A stretch of DNA of 32,423 nucleotides. It comes from Gemmatimonadota bacterium. Lineage in GTDB: Bacteria > Gemmatimonadota > Gemmatimonadetes > Gemmatimonadales > Gemmatimonadaceae. Shown here in pieces: positions 1 through 7,109 of the stretch. The stretch is from contig QHUA01000122.1 of assembly GCA_003221805.1 (NCBI GenBank), positions 1 to 32,423 of the forward strand, in the 5' to 3' direction. Below the pieces are notes generated by a model. It had not been told where the DNA came from. It did not search any database and saw only the letters and a program-made list of their open reading frames with translations. Within the stretch, counting starts at the first letter, position 1; every line of letters begins with the position of its first letter. A program made the position numbers and the translations under genes.

Positions 1-955
1 CAGAAACGCGGACGCGAACGCGCCCCTCCGGAAGAGACTCGGCGGAGATCTGGACTCTGCCATCGCGCCCGGCCAGCGCATCGATCGCGTTCTTGGTAAG
101 CGATTCGAGCGCCCACTCTAGCAATACGGCGTCGCCCTGGATGACCAGATCGCCCTGATGCGATGAGCTCACCGTCACTCGCTGAGCGAGTGTCGGCACG
201 CGGGCGCGGAAGTACACAGCCACCCGATCGACGAGCTCACCCAGATCAACCGCCTCCTGGCGCGGTGGTCGCCCGATGCGCTCGAATCTGTGCGCGACGC
301 GCTTTAGTCGCTCCAGATCAGCGTCCATGTGATCGATAGCAGCGATGGTAGTCGGCTCTGGATCGGTCTCACGCAAAAGCTCGATCCAGCCGCTGATGCT
401 GGAGAGAGGCGTTCCGAGCTGGTGCGCGGATTCGCGCGCCATGCCCGCCCAGATTTGTTCGCGATCAGCGCGCCCGCGAGTGCGCAGAGCGTAGGCACCG
501 GCGAGCAATACCATCCCAATGAGAATCGATTGTAGCACCGGAATCAGGATCAACCCGCGCACCAGCGGCGTGTTGCCAAAGTGGACCGTTCCCATTCCCG
601 GCTCGACGATGGGAAGGTTCTGTCGATCCAGCTCGAGCATGTAGTTGCGCATCTGCTTCGACCGCATGTCGGCGGTGAATGGCAGATTTGCAGTGTCCGT
701 GGGATTCCCGGCATCGTCGGCAAGGATCATCGGCACTCCCGACTCTCTGATGTGGCGCGAGAGATCGAGCAGTGCCGCGTTGGCGGCGTCGGGATTGGGA
801 TCGCTCAGCCCATTATAGACGCGCGCGTACATGAGTCCGACGCGCGACGCTTCCTGTCTCAGCTCGTGAACGACGCTTCGTGTGTAGATGACGTACCACA
901 CCAGCAGCGCCAGGACGCCGATCGTGATGAGCGTTACCGGAGCGAGCCGGCGCAT
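1..955 (-). CDS. Sensor histidine kinase, C-terminus cut by window edge
   Basis: Membrane-bound two-component sensor kinase, about 318 codons visible, running off the left edge. Translated from the ATG at 955: an N-terminal transmembrane helix (VTLITIGVLALLVWYVIY), an extracytoplasmic segment of about 100 residues, a second helix (LILIPVLQSILIGMVLLAG), then the dimerisation/phosphoacceptor H-box ARESAHQLGTPLSSISGW with the phosphorylated His, and the ATPase N-box ESLTKNAIDAL. The G-boxes would follow beyond position 1. I see no HAMP domain; the second helix leads almost directly to the H-box. The gene begins 3 bases after the serS stop, so it is probably the last known member of the lipoprotein-serS-kinase transcript. 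Signal and partner regulator are unknown; the nearby broken response regulator at 3303 is on the other strand and is not a proven partner. Confidence 0.88.
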   Translation of the reverse strand, partial: MRRLAPVTLITIGVLALLVWYVIYTRSVVHELRQEASRVGLMYARVYNGLSDPNPDAANAALLDLSRHIRESGVPMILADDAGNPTDTANLPFTADMRSKQMRNYMLELDRQNLPIVEPGMGTVHFGNTPLVRGLILIPVLQSILIGMVLLAGAYALRTRGRADREQIWAGMARESAHQLGTPLSSISGWIELLRETDPEPTTIAAIDHMDADLERLKRVAHRFERIGRPPRQEAVDLGELVDRVAVYFRARVPTLAQRVTVSSSHQGDLVIQGDAVLLEWALESLTKNAIDALAGRDGRVQISAESLPEGRVRVRVS

Positions 956-958
956 CGG

Positions 959-2230
959 TCAGCTCAGGCGCTCAGCGCCAAGGTACTTGCTGAGCGCAGC
1001 GGGGACGCGGACGCTGCCATCCTCCTGCTGATGGTGCTCGAGGAGCGACGCGATGATGCGGGGAAACGCGAGCCCCGAGCCGTTGAGAGTGTGAACGAAG
1101 CGAGGCTTTCCGCCTTCGGTCGGCTTGTACCTGATGTTGGCGCGGCGAGCCTGGAAGTCTGTGAAGTTGCTGCAAGAGGAGACCTCGAGCCATTTCCCGA
1201 CGCCGGGCGCGTAACTCTCCAGATCGTAGGTGTGGGCGCTGGCAAATCCGGTGTCGCCAGAGGCCAATCGAACGACGCGATAGGGTAACTCGAGCAATTG
1301 AAGAATTTTCTCGGCGTGTCCCGTGAGAAGCTCGAGCTGTTCGCCGGAAGTCTCCGGAGTCGTGTACCGAACGAGCTCGATCTTGTCGAACTCGTGCACG
1401 CGCAACAGCCCGCGAGTGTCTTTCCCTGCCGCACCCGCCTCGCGCCTGAAGCAGGCCGAATACGCGGTGAAACTCTTTGGCAAATCGCCCTCGGCGAGGA
1501 TCTCATCGCGATAAAGGTTCGTGAGCGGAACTTCCGCTGTCGGAATCAGGAACAGGTCCTCATCCTTCAGCGCATACATATCTTCTTCGAACTTGGGCAG
1601 CTGGGCCGTTCCGGTCATGCTGGTGCGATTTACCACCACCGGTACCCAGATCTCCTCGTAGCTGTGATCGCCGGTGTGCACGTCGAGCATGAGATTCATG
1701 AGCGACCGAACCAGCCGCGCTCCGAGCCCGCGAAACACGATGAATCCCGAGCCGCTGATCTTTGCGCCGCGCTCAAAATCGATGAGGCCGAGACGGGTCC
1801 CGATTTCCCAATGCGGTTGAACGCGCGCACCTTCACGCGGCGTTCCCCAGCTCCTGACGACGGAGTTGTTCTCTTCTCCGCCGGCCGGTACCTGGTCGAG
1901 CGTGATGTTGGGCAGCTCGAGGAGAATCGATGACAGCTGACTCTCTACCTTCGCAAGCTCCTGATCGAGCCGCGCGATTTCCTCACCCAGCGCGCGCGAC
2001 TGCTGCTGAAGATCATCGGCTGCTTCTCCGCCTCGCTTTCGTTGGCCAACCTGCTGACTGATTGCATTCCGAGCAGCCTTTCGCTCCTCGACGGCCTGAA
2101 TGGTCTCGCGGCGCCATTTATCGAGCTCGGCGGCGCGATCAATGGTCGAGAGCGCATCGTTTGCTCCGCGCCGACGCATGCCGGCCCGAAGTGCGTCGAT
2201 GTGCTCGCGCACCATCCTCAGGTCGTGCAC
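959..2230 (-). CDS. serS: Seryl-tRNA synthetase
   Basis: Cytoplasmic class II aminoacyl-tRNA synthetase that charges tRNA-Ser with serine. At 423 residues it has normal length. It shows the N-terminal coiled-coil arm (roughly residues 25-105, rich in K/R/E with heptad pattern), the TAEVPLTN segment, motif 2 (SACFRREAGAAGKDTRGLLR, ATP and acceptor-stem contacts), the EVSSCSNFTDFQARR serine-site segment and motif 3 (LNGSGLAFPRIIASLLEHHQ). The start is GTG: the N-terminus MHDLRMVREH aligns with the usual M-LDLK-IREN start of the family, so the internal ATG five codons later is less likely. It lies 3 bases after the lipoprotein stop and 3 bases before the kinase start. Confidence 0.97.
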   Translation of the reverse strand: MHDLRMVREHIDALRAGMRRRGANDALSTIDRAAELDKWRRETIQAVEERKAARNAISQQVGQRKRGGEAADDLQQQSRALGEEIARLDQELAKVESQLSSILLELPNITLDQVPAGGEENNSVVRSWGTPREGARVQPHWEIGTRLGLIDFERGAKISGSGFIVFRGLGARLVRSLMNLMLDVHTGDHSYEEIWVPVVVNRTSMTGTAQLPKFEEDMYALKDEDLFLIPTAEVPLTNLYRDEILAEGDLPKSFTAYSACFRREAGAAGKDTRGLLRVHEFDKIELVRYTTPETSGEQLELLTGHAEKILQLLELPYRVVRLASGDTGFASAHTYDLESYAPGVGKWLEVSSCSNFTDFQARRANIRYKPTEGGKPRFVHTLNGSGLAFPRIIASLLEHHQQEDGSVRVPAALSKYLGAERLS

Positions 2231-2233
2231 GAA

Positions 2234-2815
2234 TCAGCTCGTCGGAACGCCAGCCACGAAGGATCGGAACCCGCAGTTAGGATCGAGTCCCAGTCTTAGA
2301 TAAATCGTACGCGAAGCGAGATTGACGCTGTCGACGGCGAGCTTCGCGAAAATGTTGGGGTTGAGGGCGAACTGGCAGATGTCCCCGGAGAAATTGTGCT
2401 GAGACTGGACAACTAAAGTCGCGCCGGGGGTCAGCACGAACGACGTCGAATCAATTTGGTAGCCCGATTTCGGGGCGTCGGCGACAGAGTCGAACTGGAC
2501 CAGCAGCTTCTGCATGCCGACCGCTCTCGAGGTACCCGGCAAGCTCACTACCTGCTTGACCGGATAAACGACGGCGTCGCCGTTGGCATCGATGTCGAAG
2601 GCGACGTCGAAGCTCGCGCCACCGTCGACGCGGACCGCCTGCCTGGCGAGGACATTGATGCCGCTCGGATATGACGGCGGGGTGCCGGAGAGTGCGAAAA
2701 CGGACAGTGTGTCCACCGATGTGATCAAAGACGCGTGGAGGCTGGTTGGATCGCCACAGGCGTTCAGACCAACAACGACGAACATCGTCGCGAGCAATGC
2801 GAGACGTGCTTTCAT
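2234..2815 (-). CDS. Putative lipoprotein of unknown function
   Basis: 193 residues, not recognised as a named family. The N-terminus MKARLALLATMFVVVGLNAC is a signal peptide ending in a lipobox-like LNAC, with Cys20 as the likely lipidated residue, followed by GDPTS, so I infer export and membrane anchoring. The rest is a beta-rich, Ser/Val/Asp-rich extracytoplasmic domain without recognisable catalytic motifs. A pair of Cys residues in the second half (in GDICQFALN and LDPNCGFRS) could form a disulphide; that is inference. It is the first gene after a good promoter at 2858-2886 and is followed after 3 bases by serS, so serS may depend on this promoter. Confidence 0.75.
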   Translation of the reverse strand: MKARLALLATMFVVVGLNACGDPTSLHASLITSVDTLSVFALSGTPPSYPSGINVLARQAVRVDGGASFDVAFDIDANGDAVVYPVKQVVSLPGTSRAVGMQKLLVQFDSVADAPKSGYQIDSTSFVLTPGATLVVQSQHNFSGDICQFALNPNIFAKLAVDSVNLASRTIYLRLGLDPNCGFRSFVAGVPTS

Positions 2816-2857
2816 GCAGTAAATGAGACAGGAAAGAGACTGGAGGGGTTGCTCTCG

Positions 2858-2886
2858 ATAATACCCCGTAACTTACGACAGTTCAA
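2858..2886 (-). promoter_or_regulatory. Sigma70-type promoter for the lipoprotein-serS-kinase unit
   Basis: Reading the minus strand, TTGAAC (2881-2886) and TATTAT (2858-2863) are separated by exactly 17 bases; they match the -35 consensus at 4 of 6 and the -10 consensus at 5 of 6. A start site near 2851 would give a leader of about 35 bases before the ATG at 2815. It lies in the 132-base divergent region shared with the roadblock gene; on the plus strand I see only a weak candidate (TTGACT at 2900-2905, TACCTT at 2923-2928). Confidence 0.6.
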
Positions 2887-2947
2887 GCGATTGCCGCGCT
2901 TGACTTCACTCTTGCTGCTTCCTACCTTCGCAACTTCTCACCCACCA

Positions 2948-3301
2948 ATGCCCAACATCCGAGATTTCACCACCGCGCTCCGCCAGCGACCCGGAGTTGA
3001 CGCCGTTCTCGTGCTTGGAAAGGACGGCCTCCTCATCGAGGGTTTTGCCGCGCCGGGTCTGAACAACGAAGACCTGGCGGCAAGGGTTCCCGCACTGGTG
3101 TCTGAGGCGGAGAGTCTCGGCCGCGCGACCATTCAGGGTCCGCTGAACACAGCGATACTCGAGCACCAGAAGGGATACGCGATCGTAGCAGCACTTGCTG
3201 ACGACACCCTGCTGCTCATACTGCTTCGGCCATCGGCAGATCTGGGTGGGCTGCTGTTCGATGTACGCCGGTACCGCGGCAACATCGCCGCCCTGATCTG
3301 A
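2948..3301 (+). CDS. Roadblock/LC7 domain protein
   Basis: 117-residue single-domain protein of the roadblock/LC7 (MglB-like) type: helix, then strand VDAVLVLGKDGLLIEGFA, helix NNEDLAARVPALVSEAESLGRA, and a second sheet with the hydrophobic run TLLLILLRPSADLGGLL near the end. In bacteria such proteins commonly act as dimeric regulators of small Ras-like GTPases (MglA type), but no MglA gene is visible here, so the role is open. Start chosen at ATG 2948, where the domain begins; an upstream in-frame start at 2735 would add a low-complexity tail overlapping the divergent promoter and the lipoprotein gene. The stop is one base before the GTG of the response regulator, so the two were probably made together. 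Confidence 0.85.
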   Translation: MPNIRDFTTALRQRPGVDAVLVLGKDGLLIEGFAAPGLNNEDLAARVPALVSEAESLGRATIQGPLNTAILEHQKGYAIVAALADDTLLLILLRPSADLGGLLFDVRRYRGNIAALI

Positions 3302-3302
3302 C

Positions 3303-3663
3303 GTGACTGAGCCGGCGACGCGTCTCTGCCACATTCTGGTCGCGGACGACGAGCCGCACATCGGGCGCATCATCAAGATGAAGCTCGAGCAGGGATGATG
3401 ACCCGGTAGATCTGGTCCTGCTCGATCTGATGATGCCGAAGCTCAGTGGACTGGACGTGCTCAGACAGATTCGCGAGCAGGAGCGATTCAAATCGCTTCC
3501 CTGCATCATCCTCACCGCCGGCGGAGACGCGAAGCACGAGCGCGATGCGCTGGCCCTCGGCGCGACCCAGTTTCTCACCAAACCGTTCAGCCCGAAGAAA
3601 CTCTACGCGCTCGTCGCGCGTCTCACCGGAGCGCCTGACGAAGCGGGAATAAGCGGCGAGTGA
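3303..3663 (+). pseudogene. Response regulator receiver domain with internal deletion and frameshift
   Basis: A CheY-like receiver gene split between two frames. From GTG 3303 the first frame reads HILVADDEPHIGRIIKMKLE, the normal first strand with its acidic pair and first helix, then stops at TGA 3396-3398. The other frame continues with DDDPVDLVLLDLMMPKLSG (phosphoacceptor Asp in LLDLMMP), CIILTAGG and ATQFLTKPFSPKKL (conserved Lys) to TGA 3661-3663. Compared with ordinary receivers, the stretch for strand 2 and helix 2, about 18-20 residues, is absent; to restore frame the missing length must be 2 modulo 3. No nucleotide bypass can restore residues that are not encoded, so this copy cannot make a normal receiver unless the sequence is in error. 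It follows the roadblock gene by one base and overlaps the next gene as GTGA. Confidence 0.85.
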
Positions 3664-4700
3664 GCCGCTGGGCAGTCGTTCTCGCCGGTGGAATCGGCTC
3701 CCGGTTCTGGCCGCTTAGCACCCCATCTCGGCCCAAGCAGCTGCTTCCTCTTGTAACGGGAAAGCCGCTGCTGGTCGATGCGATGGACCGACTGGCGCCC
3801 ATCGTCGATCCGGCGCACACGCTGGTGTTGACGAATGCCAGCCTCGTCAAGCCGATCCGTGCGCTGCTGCCGCCGATCCCGCGCGAGAACATCATCGCCG
3901 AGCCTCGCCCTGCCGGTACCGCTGCCGCGCTTACATGGGCCGCGCTAACGATCGAGCGCCGCGATGGAAAGGATGCGACGATGATGTCGATCCACGCCGA
4001 TTGGGCAATCGGCGACGACGCCGAATTCCGCTCTGTACTCCTCGAGGGGGAGAAAGTCGCCCGCAAGATGCACACGCTCGTCACCGTTGGAGTTGTCCCG
4101 ACGCGGGCGGATCAGGGCTTCGGCTACATCCAACCGTCGGAGCCGAACAAGGACGGCGCCTCGTCCGTCAAACGCTTCGTTGAAAAACCCGACCGAGAGC
4201 GCGCCGAGAAGCTCCGCCAGGAAGGCTATCTCTGGAACTCAGGAATCTTCGTCTGGACCGTCGGCGATTTTCTGGCGCAGGTCAAGCAGCACGCGCGCGA
4301 ATTGAAAAGAGCGCTCGCGCTGCCGCCCGACGGCGAGGCGTCTGAGTTCTTCAATCGGATCGACGATCCGATTTCGATCGACTCGAGCGTTCTGGAGCGC
4401 AGCAAGAACGTCACAGTCCTTCCCGGGAAATTCGGCTGGGATGATATCGGGACGTGGGATGCGCTCGGCCGCGTACGCGATAAGGACGAATTCGGCAACG
4501 TGACCAGCGGCGACGTCCACCTGCTGGATGGGTGTGACAACGTCGTTCACACGGATTCCGGACGGGTTGTCATTTACGGCGTTGACAATCTGGTAGTAGT
4601 GGTGCACGATGGCCTGACGCTGGTCACGACGAGGGAGAAGGCGGCGGACCTGAAGCGGCTCATTCAGTCGCTTCCGGCGCAGGAGAAGGGTGACGCATGA
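3660..4700 (+). CDS. manC: Mannose-1-phosphate guanylyltransferase
   Basis: Makes GDP-mannose from mannose-1-phosphate and GTP for polysaccharide or glycan synthesis in the cytoplasm. The 346 residues comprise the nucleotidyltransferase domain only: the pyrophosphorylase signature GGIGSRFWPLSTPSRPKQLL at 10-29, the HAD metal/nucleotide segment at 112-114, FVEKP at 173-177, LWNSGIFVW at 191-199 and GWDDIGTW at 259-266. The C-terminal cupin isomerase domain of bifunctional ManC/AlgA enzymes (about 470 residues) is absent, so it is the short form. The GTG start at 3660 overlaps the preceding stop by four bases, and its own end overlaps the next gene as ATGA. It could act on another hexose-1-phosphate, but the FVEKP/GWDDIGTW set favours mannose. 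Confidence 0.9.
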   Translation: MSRWAVVLAGGIGSRFWPLSTPSRPKQLLPLVTGKPLLVDAMDRLAPIVDPAHTLVLTNASLVKPIRALLPPIPRENIIAEPRPAGTAAALTWAALTIERRDGKDATMMSIHADWAIGDDAEFRSVLLEGEKVARKMHTLVTVGVVPTRADQGFGYIQPSEPNKDGASSVKRFVEKPDRERAEKLRQEGYLWNSGIFVWTVGDFLAQVKQHARELKRALALPPDGEASEFFNRIDDPISIDSSVLERSKNVTVLPGKFGWDDIGTWDALGRVRDKDEFGNVTSGDVHLLDGCDNVVHTDSGRVVIYGVDNLVVVVHDGLTLVTTREKAADLKRLIQSLPAQEKGDA

Positions 4701-5899
4701 GCGCGCTCTACTTTTATGATGACGTACGCGCCAGGCAGTTCGAGCCGTTTGCGCTGACACGGCCGGCGTGCGAGCTGCGAGCCGGAACATCGCTCATACG
4801 CCGGCGATGGGAGCGGGCGACGTCACTCGACAGCGCCGGGTTCATCAGCTCGCCACACCTCGCACACTTCGAGGAAGGCAACGCTCCACCAGCGGTGCCC
4901 GCCAAAGCCGAAATCCCGGCGGGATCGGTAATCGTGAACTCGCGCTGCGTGATTCCTTTCGGACTGGAGCTCGATCGCTTCGACTTACTGATGTGCGAGG
5001 GCGCGGCGTGCGCGGTGCGACTCGCCAGATCGATACCACTCTCGCAGTTCGCCGATGGATCCGTCGACATCGGTAGCATCCAGACGAGCCTGGGCGGCCG
5101 CAAGATTCAGGGGCGCTGGATGAACGAAGTGTGGGACTACGTGGCGACCCTCACCGATCAGTTGATGGAGGACATTCCGCTCCGCGCGAAAGCGATGTCC
5201 GCGACAGCAAAGTTCAGTGCGACAACTCTGGGCGAACACGGAGTGTTCGTCGAAGAAGGCGCCGAGATTGGACCGCAGGTCGTGCTCGATGCATCGGGCG
5301 GACCCATACTGATACGACGCGGCGCGGCGATCGCTCCCTTCACGCACCTGGTCGGACCGATCGCGGTCGGGCGCGGTTCTCAGATTCTGGGAGATCGCGT
5401 TGGCACGTCATCTATCGGCGATCATTGCAAAGTGCGGGGCGAGTTCAGCAATTCGATCGTGCTCGGCCATAGCAACAAGGGCCACGCCGGCTTCGTTGGC
5501 CATTCGTACCTTGGCCGCTGGGTCAACCTCGGCGCGCTCACCGCGACGAGCAATCTCAAGAACACCTACGGCCCGGTTCAGCTTTGGACTCCGTCAGGCG
5601 TGCGCGGCACCGGCCAACAATTTCTGGGTACGATCTTCGGCGATCACGCCAAGACGGGTATCGGGACGATGCTCAGCACTGGGACGGTGGTCGGAGCCGG
5701 CGCTAACCTCTTCGGTTCGAACATGCCGCCGAAGGTGGTCCCACCCTTTGCGTGGGGCGACGGAGAACCCTACGACACCTACGACGTCACTAGATTCCTT
5801 ACGGTGGCAGAGCGCGTAATGTCGCGTCGACATGTCGAGCTGGGAGACAACACGCGAAAGCAGCTGAGCGAGGCACACAAGAAGCGTTGGAGCGTTTGA
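4697..5899 (+). CDS. GlmU-like sugar nucleotidyltransferase/acyltransferase fusion
   Basis: 400-residue protein resembling the alternative GlmU family seen in Bacteroidetes and relatives (UDP-N-acetylglucosamine diphosphorylase plus glucosamine-1-phosphate acetyltransferase). The N-terminal third has the family opening (YFYDDVRARQFEPFALTRPA, then CELRAGTSLIRRRWE) rather than the classical GXGXRXK loop of GlmU. From about residue 190 onward, hexapeptide-like turns (GEHGVFVEEGAEIGPQVVLD, IAPFTHLVGPIAVGRGSQIL, GHAGFVGHSYLGRWVNLGAL) indicate a left-handed beta helix. It starts at an ATGA overlap with manC, which places it in a nucleotide-sugar operon. The exact sugar is inferred; N-acetylglucosamine is likely but the substrate cannot be read directly. 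Confidence 0.82.
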   Translation: MSALYFYDDVRARQFEPFALTRPACELRAGTSLIRRRWERATSLDSAGFISSPHLAHFEEGNAPPAVPAKAEIPAGSVIVNSRCVIPFGLELDRFDLLMCEGAACAVRLARSIPLSQFADGSVDIGSIQTSLGGRKIQGRWMNEVWDYVATLTDQLMEDIPLRAKAMSATAKFSATTLGEHGVFVEEGAEIGPQVVLDASGGPILIRRGAAIAPFTHLVGPIAVGRGSQILGDRVGTSSIGDHCKVRGEFSNSIVLGHSNKGHAGFVGHSYLGRWVNLGALTATSNLKNTYGPVQLWTPSGVRGTGQQFLGTIFGDHAKTGIGTMLSTGTVVGAGANLFGSNMPPKVVPPFAWGDGEPYDTYDVTRFLTVAERVMSRRHVELGDNTRKQLSEAHKKRWSV

Positions 5900-6723
5900 T
5901 GAAGTTGTGGGTTCTTGGCAGCGGCAGTAGTGGAAATGCGATACTTCTGGAGACAGCGCGTTCGAGAATACTCGTCGACGCGGGTTTCTCTCCGCGCGTG
6001 CTCAAGCAACGCCTTGCTGTGGCCGGTGTCTCACCGAAATCGATCGAAGCGGTCGTCGTCACCCACGAGCACACCGACCACGCTAAGGGCGCCGCTGCAG
6101 CGGCTCGCAAGTGGGGCTGGACCATCGTCTCGACCGCGGGAACGCGGATGATGTGCCCGGACTGGGTGGAGGCCAAAACGATCCTCACGCCGCGAAAGAG
6201 CGCGGTGGTCGTTGGCGATTTTCATCTGGAGACTGTTCCGGTTTCGCACGATGCCAATGAGCCGATCGCGGTGATAGTGACCTCGATAGGTGAAGGAGCG
6301 AGGGCGGGGATCGTTTACGATCTCGGGCACGTGACGGAGACGATCTCGCGTGCGCTCGACAAGCTCGACATTCTGGTGATCGAGGCCAATCACGACGAAG
6401 GCATGCTGAGGGCTGGTCCGTATCCGCCTTCGGTACAGGCAAGAATCCGAGGGAAATTCGGACATCTGAGCAACAGCGACGCGGGGAAACTGGCGGGTGG
6501 GAGCATTCACTCGGGTCTCAACAACATCGTGCTGGCGCACCTCAGTGAAGAGAACAACACTCCACGAGTCGCGCTGAACACCGTTGGGGATTCTCTTCGG
6601 CGTGGTCGATTCAAGGGCCGCCTGACCGCGGCGTCGCAGGGCAACGTCGTAGGGCCGATCTGCGTCGGACCGCCGAGTGTGTCGACCCAATTGGCGCCCG
6701 TGCAACTGGCGCTGGGCCTGTAG
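5899..6723 (+). CDS. MBL-fold metallo-hydrolase, WalJ/YycJ-like
   Basis: Metallo-beta-lactamase-fold hydrolase of 274 residues. It opens with MKLWVLGSGSSGNAILLE, as typical for the YycJ/WalJ group, carries the two-metal motif HEHTDH at 56-61, and later metal-ligand segments VPVSHDANEP, GIVYDLGHVT and LVIEANHD, ending with LAHLSEENN. WalJ proteins are exonuclease-like MBL enzymes linked with DNA replication or cell-wall control; the exact substrate here is unknown. I chose ATG 5899 because GGAG at 5889-5892 sits six bases upstream and the family N-terminus begins there; a TTG at 5887 would add four residues. The ATG overlaps the preceding TGA by one base. The stop is one base away from the convergent peptide gene. 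Confidence 0.88.
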   Translation: MKLWVLGSGSSGNAILLETARSRILVDAGFSPRVLKQRLAVAGVSPKSIEAVVVTHEHTDHAKGAAAAARKWGWTIVSTAGTRMMCPDWVEAKTILTPRKSAVVVGDFHLETVPVSHDANEPIAVIVTSIGEGARAGIVYDLGHVTETISRALDKLDILVIEANHDEGMLRAGPYPPSVQARIRGKFGHLSNSDAGKLAGGSIHSGLNNIVLAHLSEENNTPRVALNTVGDSLRRGRFKGRLTAASQGNVVGPICVGPPSVSTQLAPVQLALGL

Positions 6724-6724
6724 C

Positions 6725-6811
6725 TCAGGGCTTCGGTCGGCGATTGCCGGCGTAGATCGCGAACGCCAGCGCCGCGACAATCAGAATTCCAAAAACCCAA
6801 TAAAAGTTCAT
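6725..6811 (-). CDS. 28-residue single-helix membrane peptide
   Basis: Short reading frame, below usual gene-calling limits, encoding MNFYWVFGILIVAALAFAIY followed by AGNRRPKP. It is one hydrophobic helix with a positively charged C-terminal tail, which predicts an inner-membrane peptide with the tail in the cytoplasm. Its ATG overlaps the TGA of the upstream 89-residue gene by four bases (ATGA), the same junction type used between real genes throughout this window, which is the best evidence that it is translated. Its stop is one base from the convergent MBL-fold gene stop. No family recognised. Confidence 0.6.
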   Translation of the reverse strand: MNFYWVFGILIVAALAFAIYAGNRRPKP

Positions 6812-7077
6812 CGGCCCTCGATATCGCGCTCGCCGGGAATTTTTCTTTCTGCCCTCCCCTCTCCTGGATGCGCCTGCGCTTCGTGAAAGCGCGCGCCTTT
6901 CAACCGTATCGCGTCGACGAACCTCTCGTACTCCGTATCCGAGAGATCGTCGGCGATTGCGGGTACCAGACCCTTTACGAGCGTAATTCGCTCGGCGAGG
7001 GTCAGCTCATTTATCGCAGTGACGAGCTTCCGCAGCCGCGGATGATTCATCCACTCCGTTTCCTTGCTTGTCGTCAT
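6808..7077 (-). CDS. Small helical protein of unknown function
   Basis: 89 residues, highly charged and predicted mostly helical (LRKLVTAINELTLAERITLV, then DDLSDTEYERFVDAIRLKGA), with a disordered Glu/Arg/Gly-rich C-terminus. No signal peptide or membrane helix; presumably cytoplasmic. Family not recognised. Start chosen at ATG 7077 because GGAGA lies seven to eight bases upstream; an in-frame TTG at 7089 overlaps that ribosome-binding site. It follows the broken Asp-box protein gene by about 30 bases and overlaps the 28-residue membrane peptide as ATGA, so the pair may work together. Confidence 0.65.
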   Translation of the reverse strand: MTTSKETEWMNHPRLRKLVTAINELTLAERITLVKGLVPAIADDLSDTEYERFVDAIRLKGARFHEAQAHPGEGRAERKIPGERDIEGR

Positions 7078-7109
7078 GACGTTCTCCAATGGGTGCGCAT
7101 GCGGAAACT

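Noticed and set aside
3303-3663. Programmed frameshift or translational bypass in the response regulator
   Set aside because: The residues of strand 2 and helix 2 are not encoded in any frame nearby, so no recoding could restore the domain.
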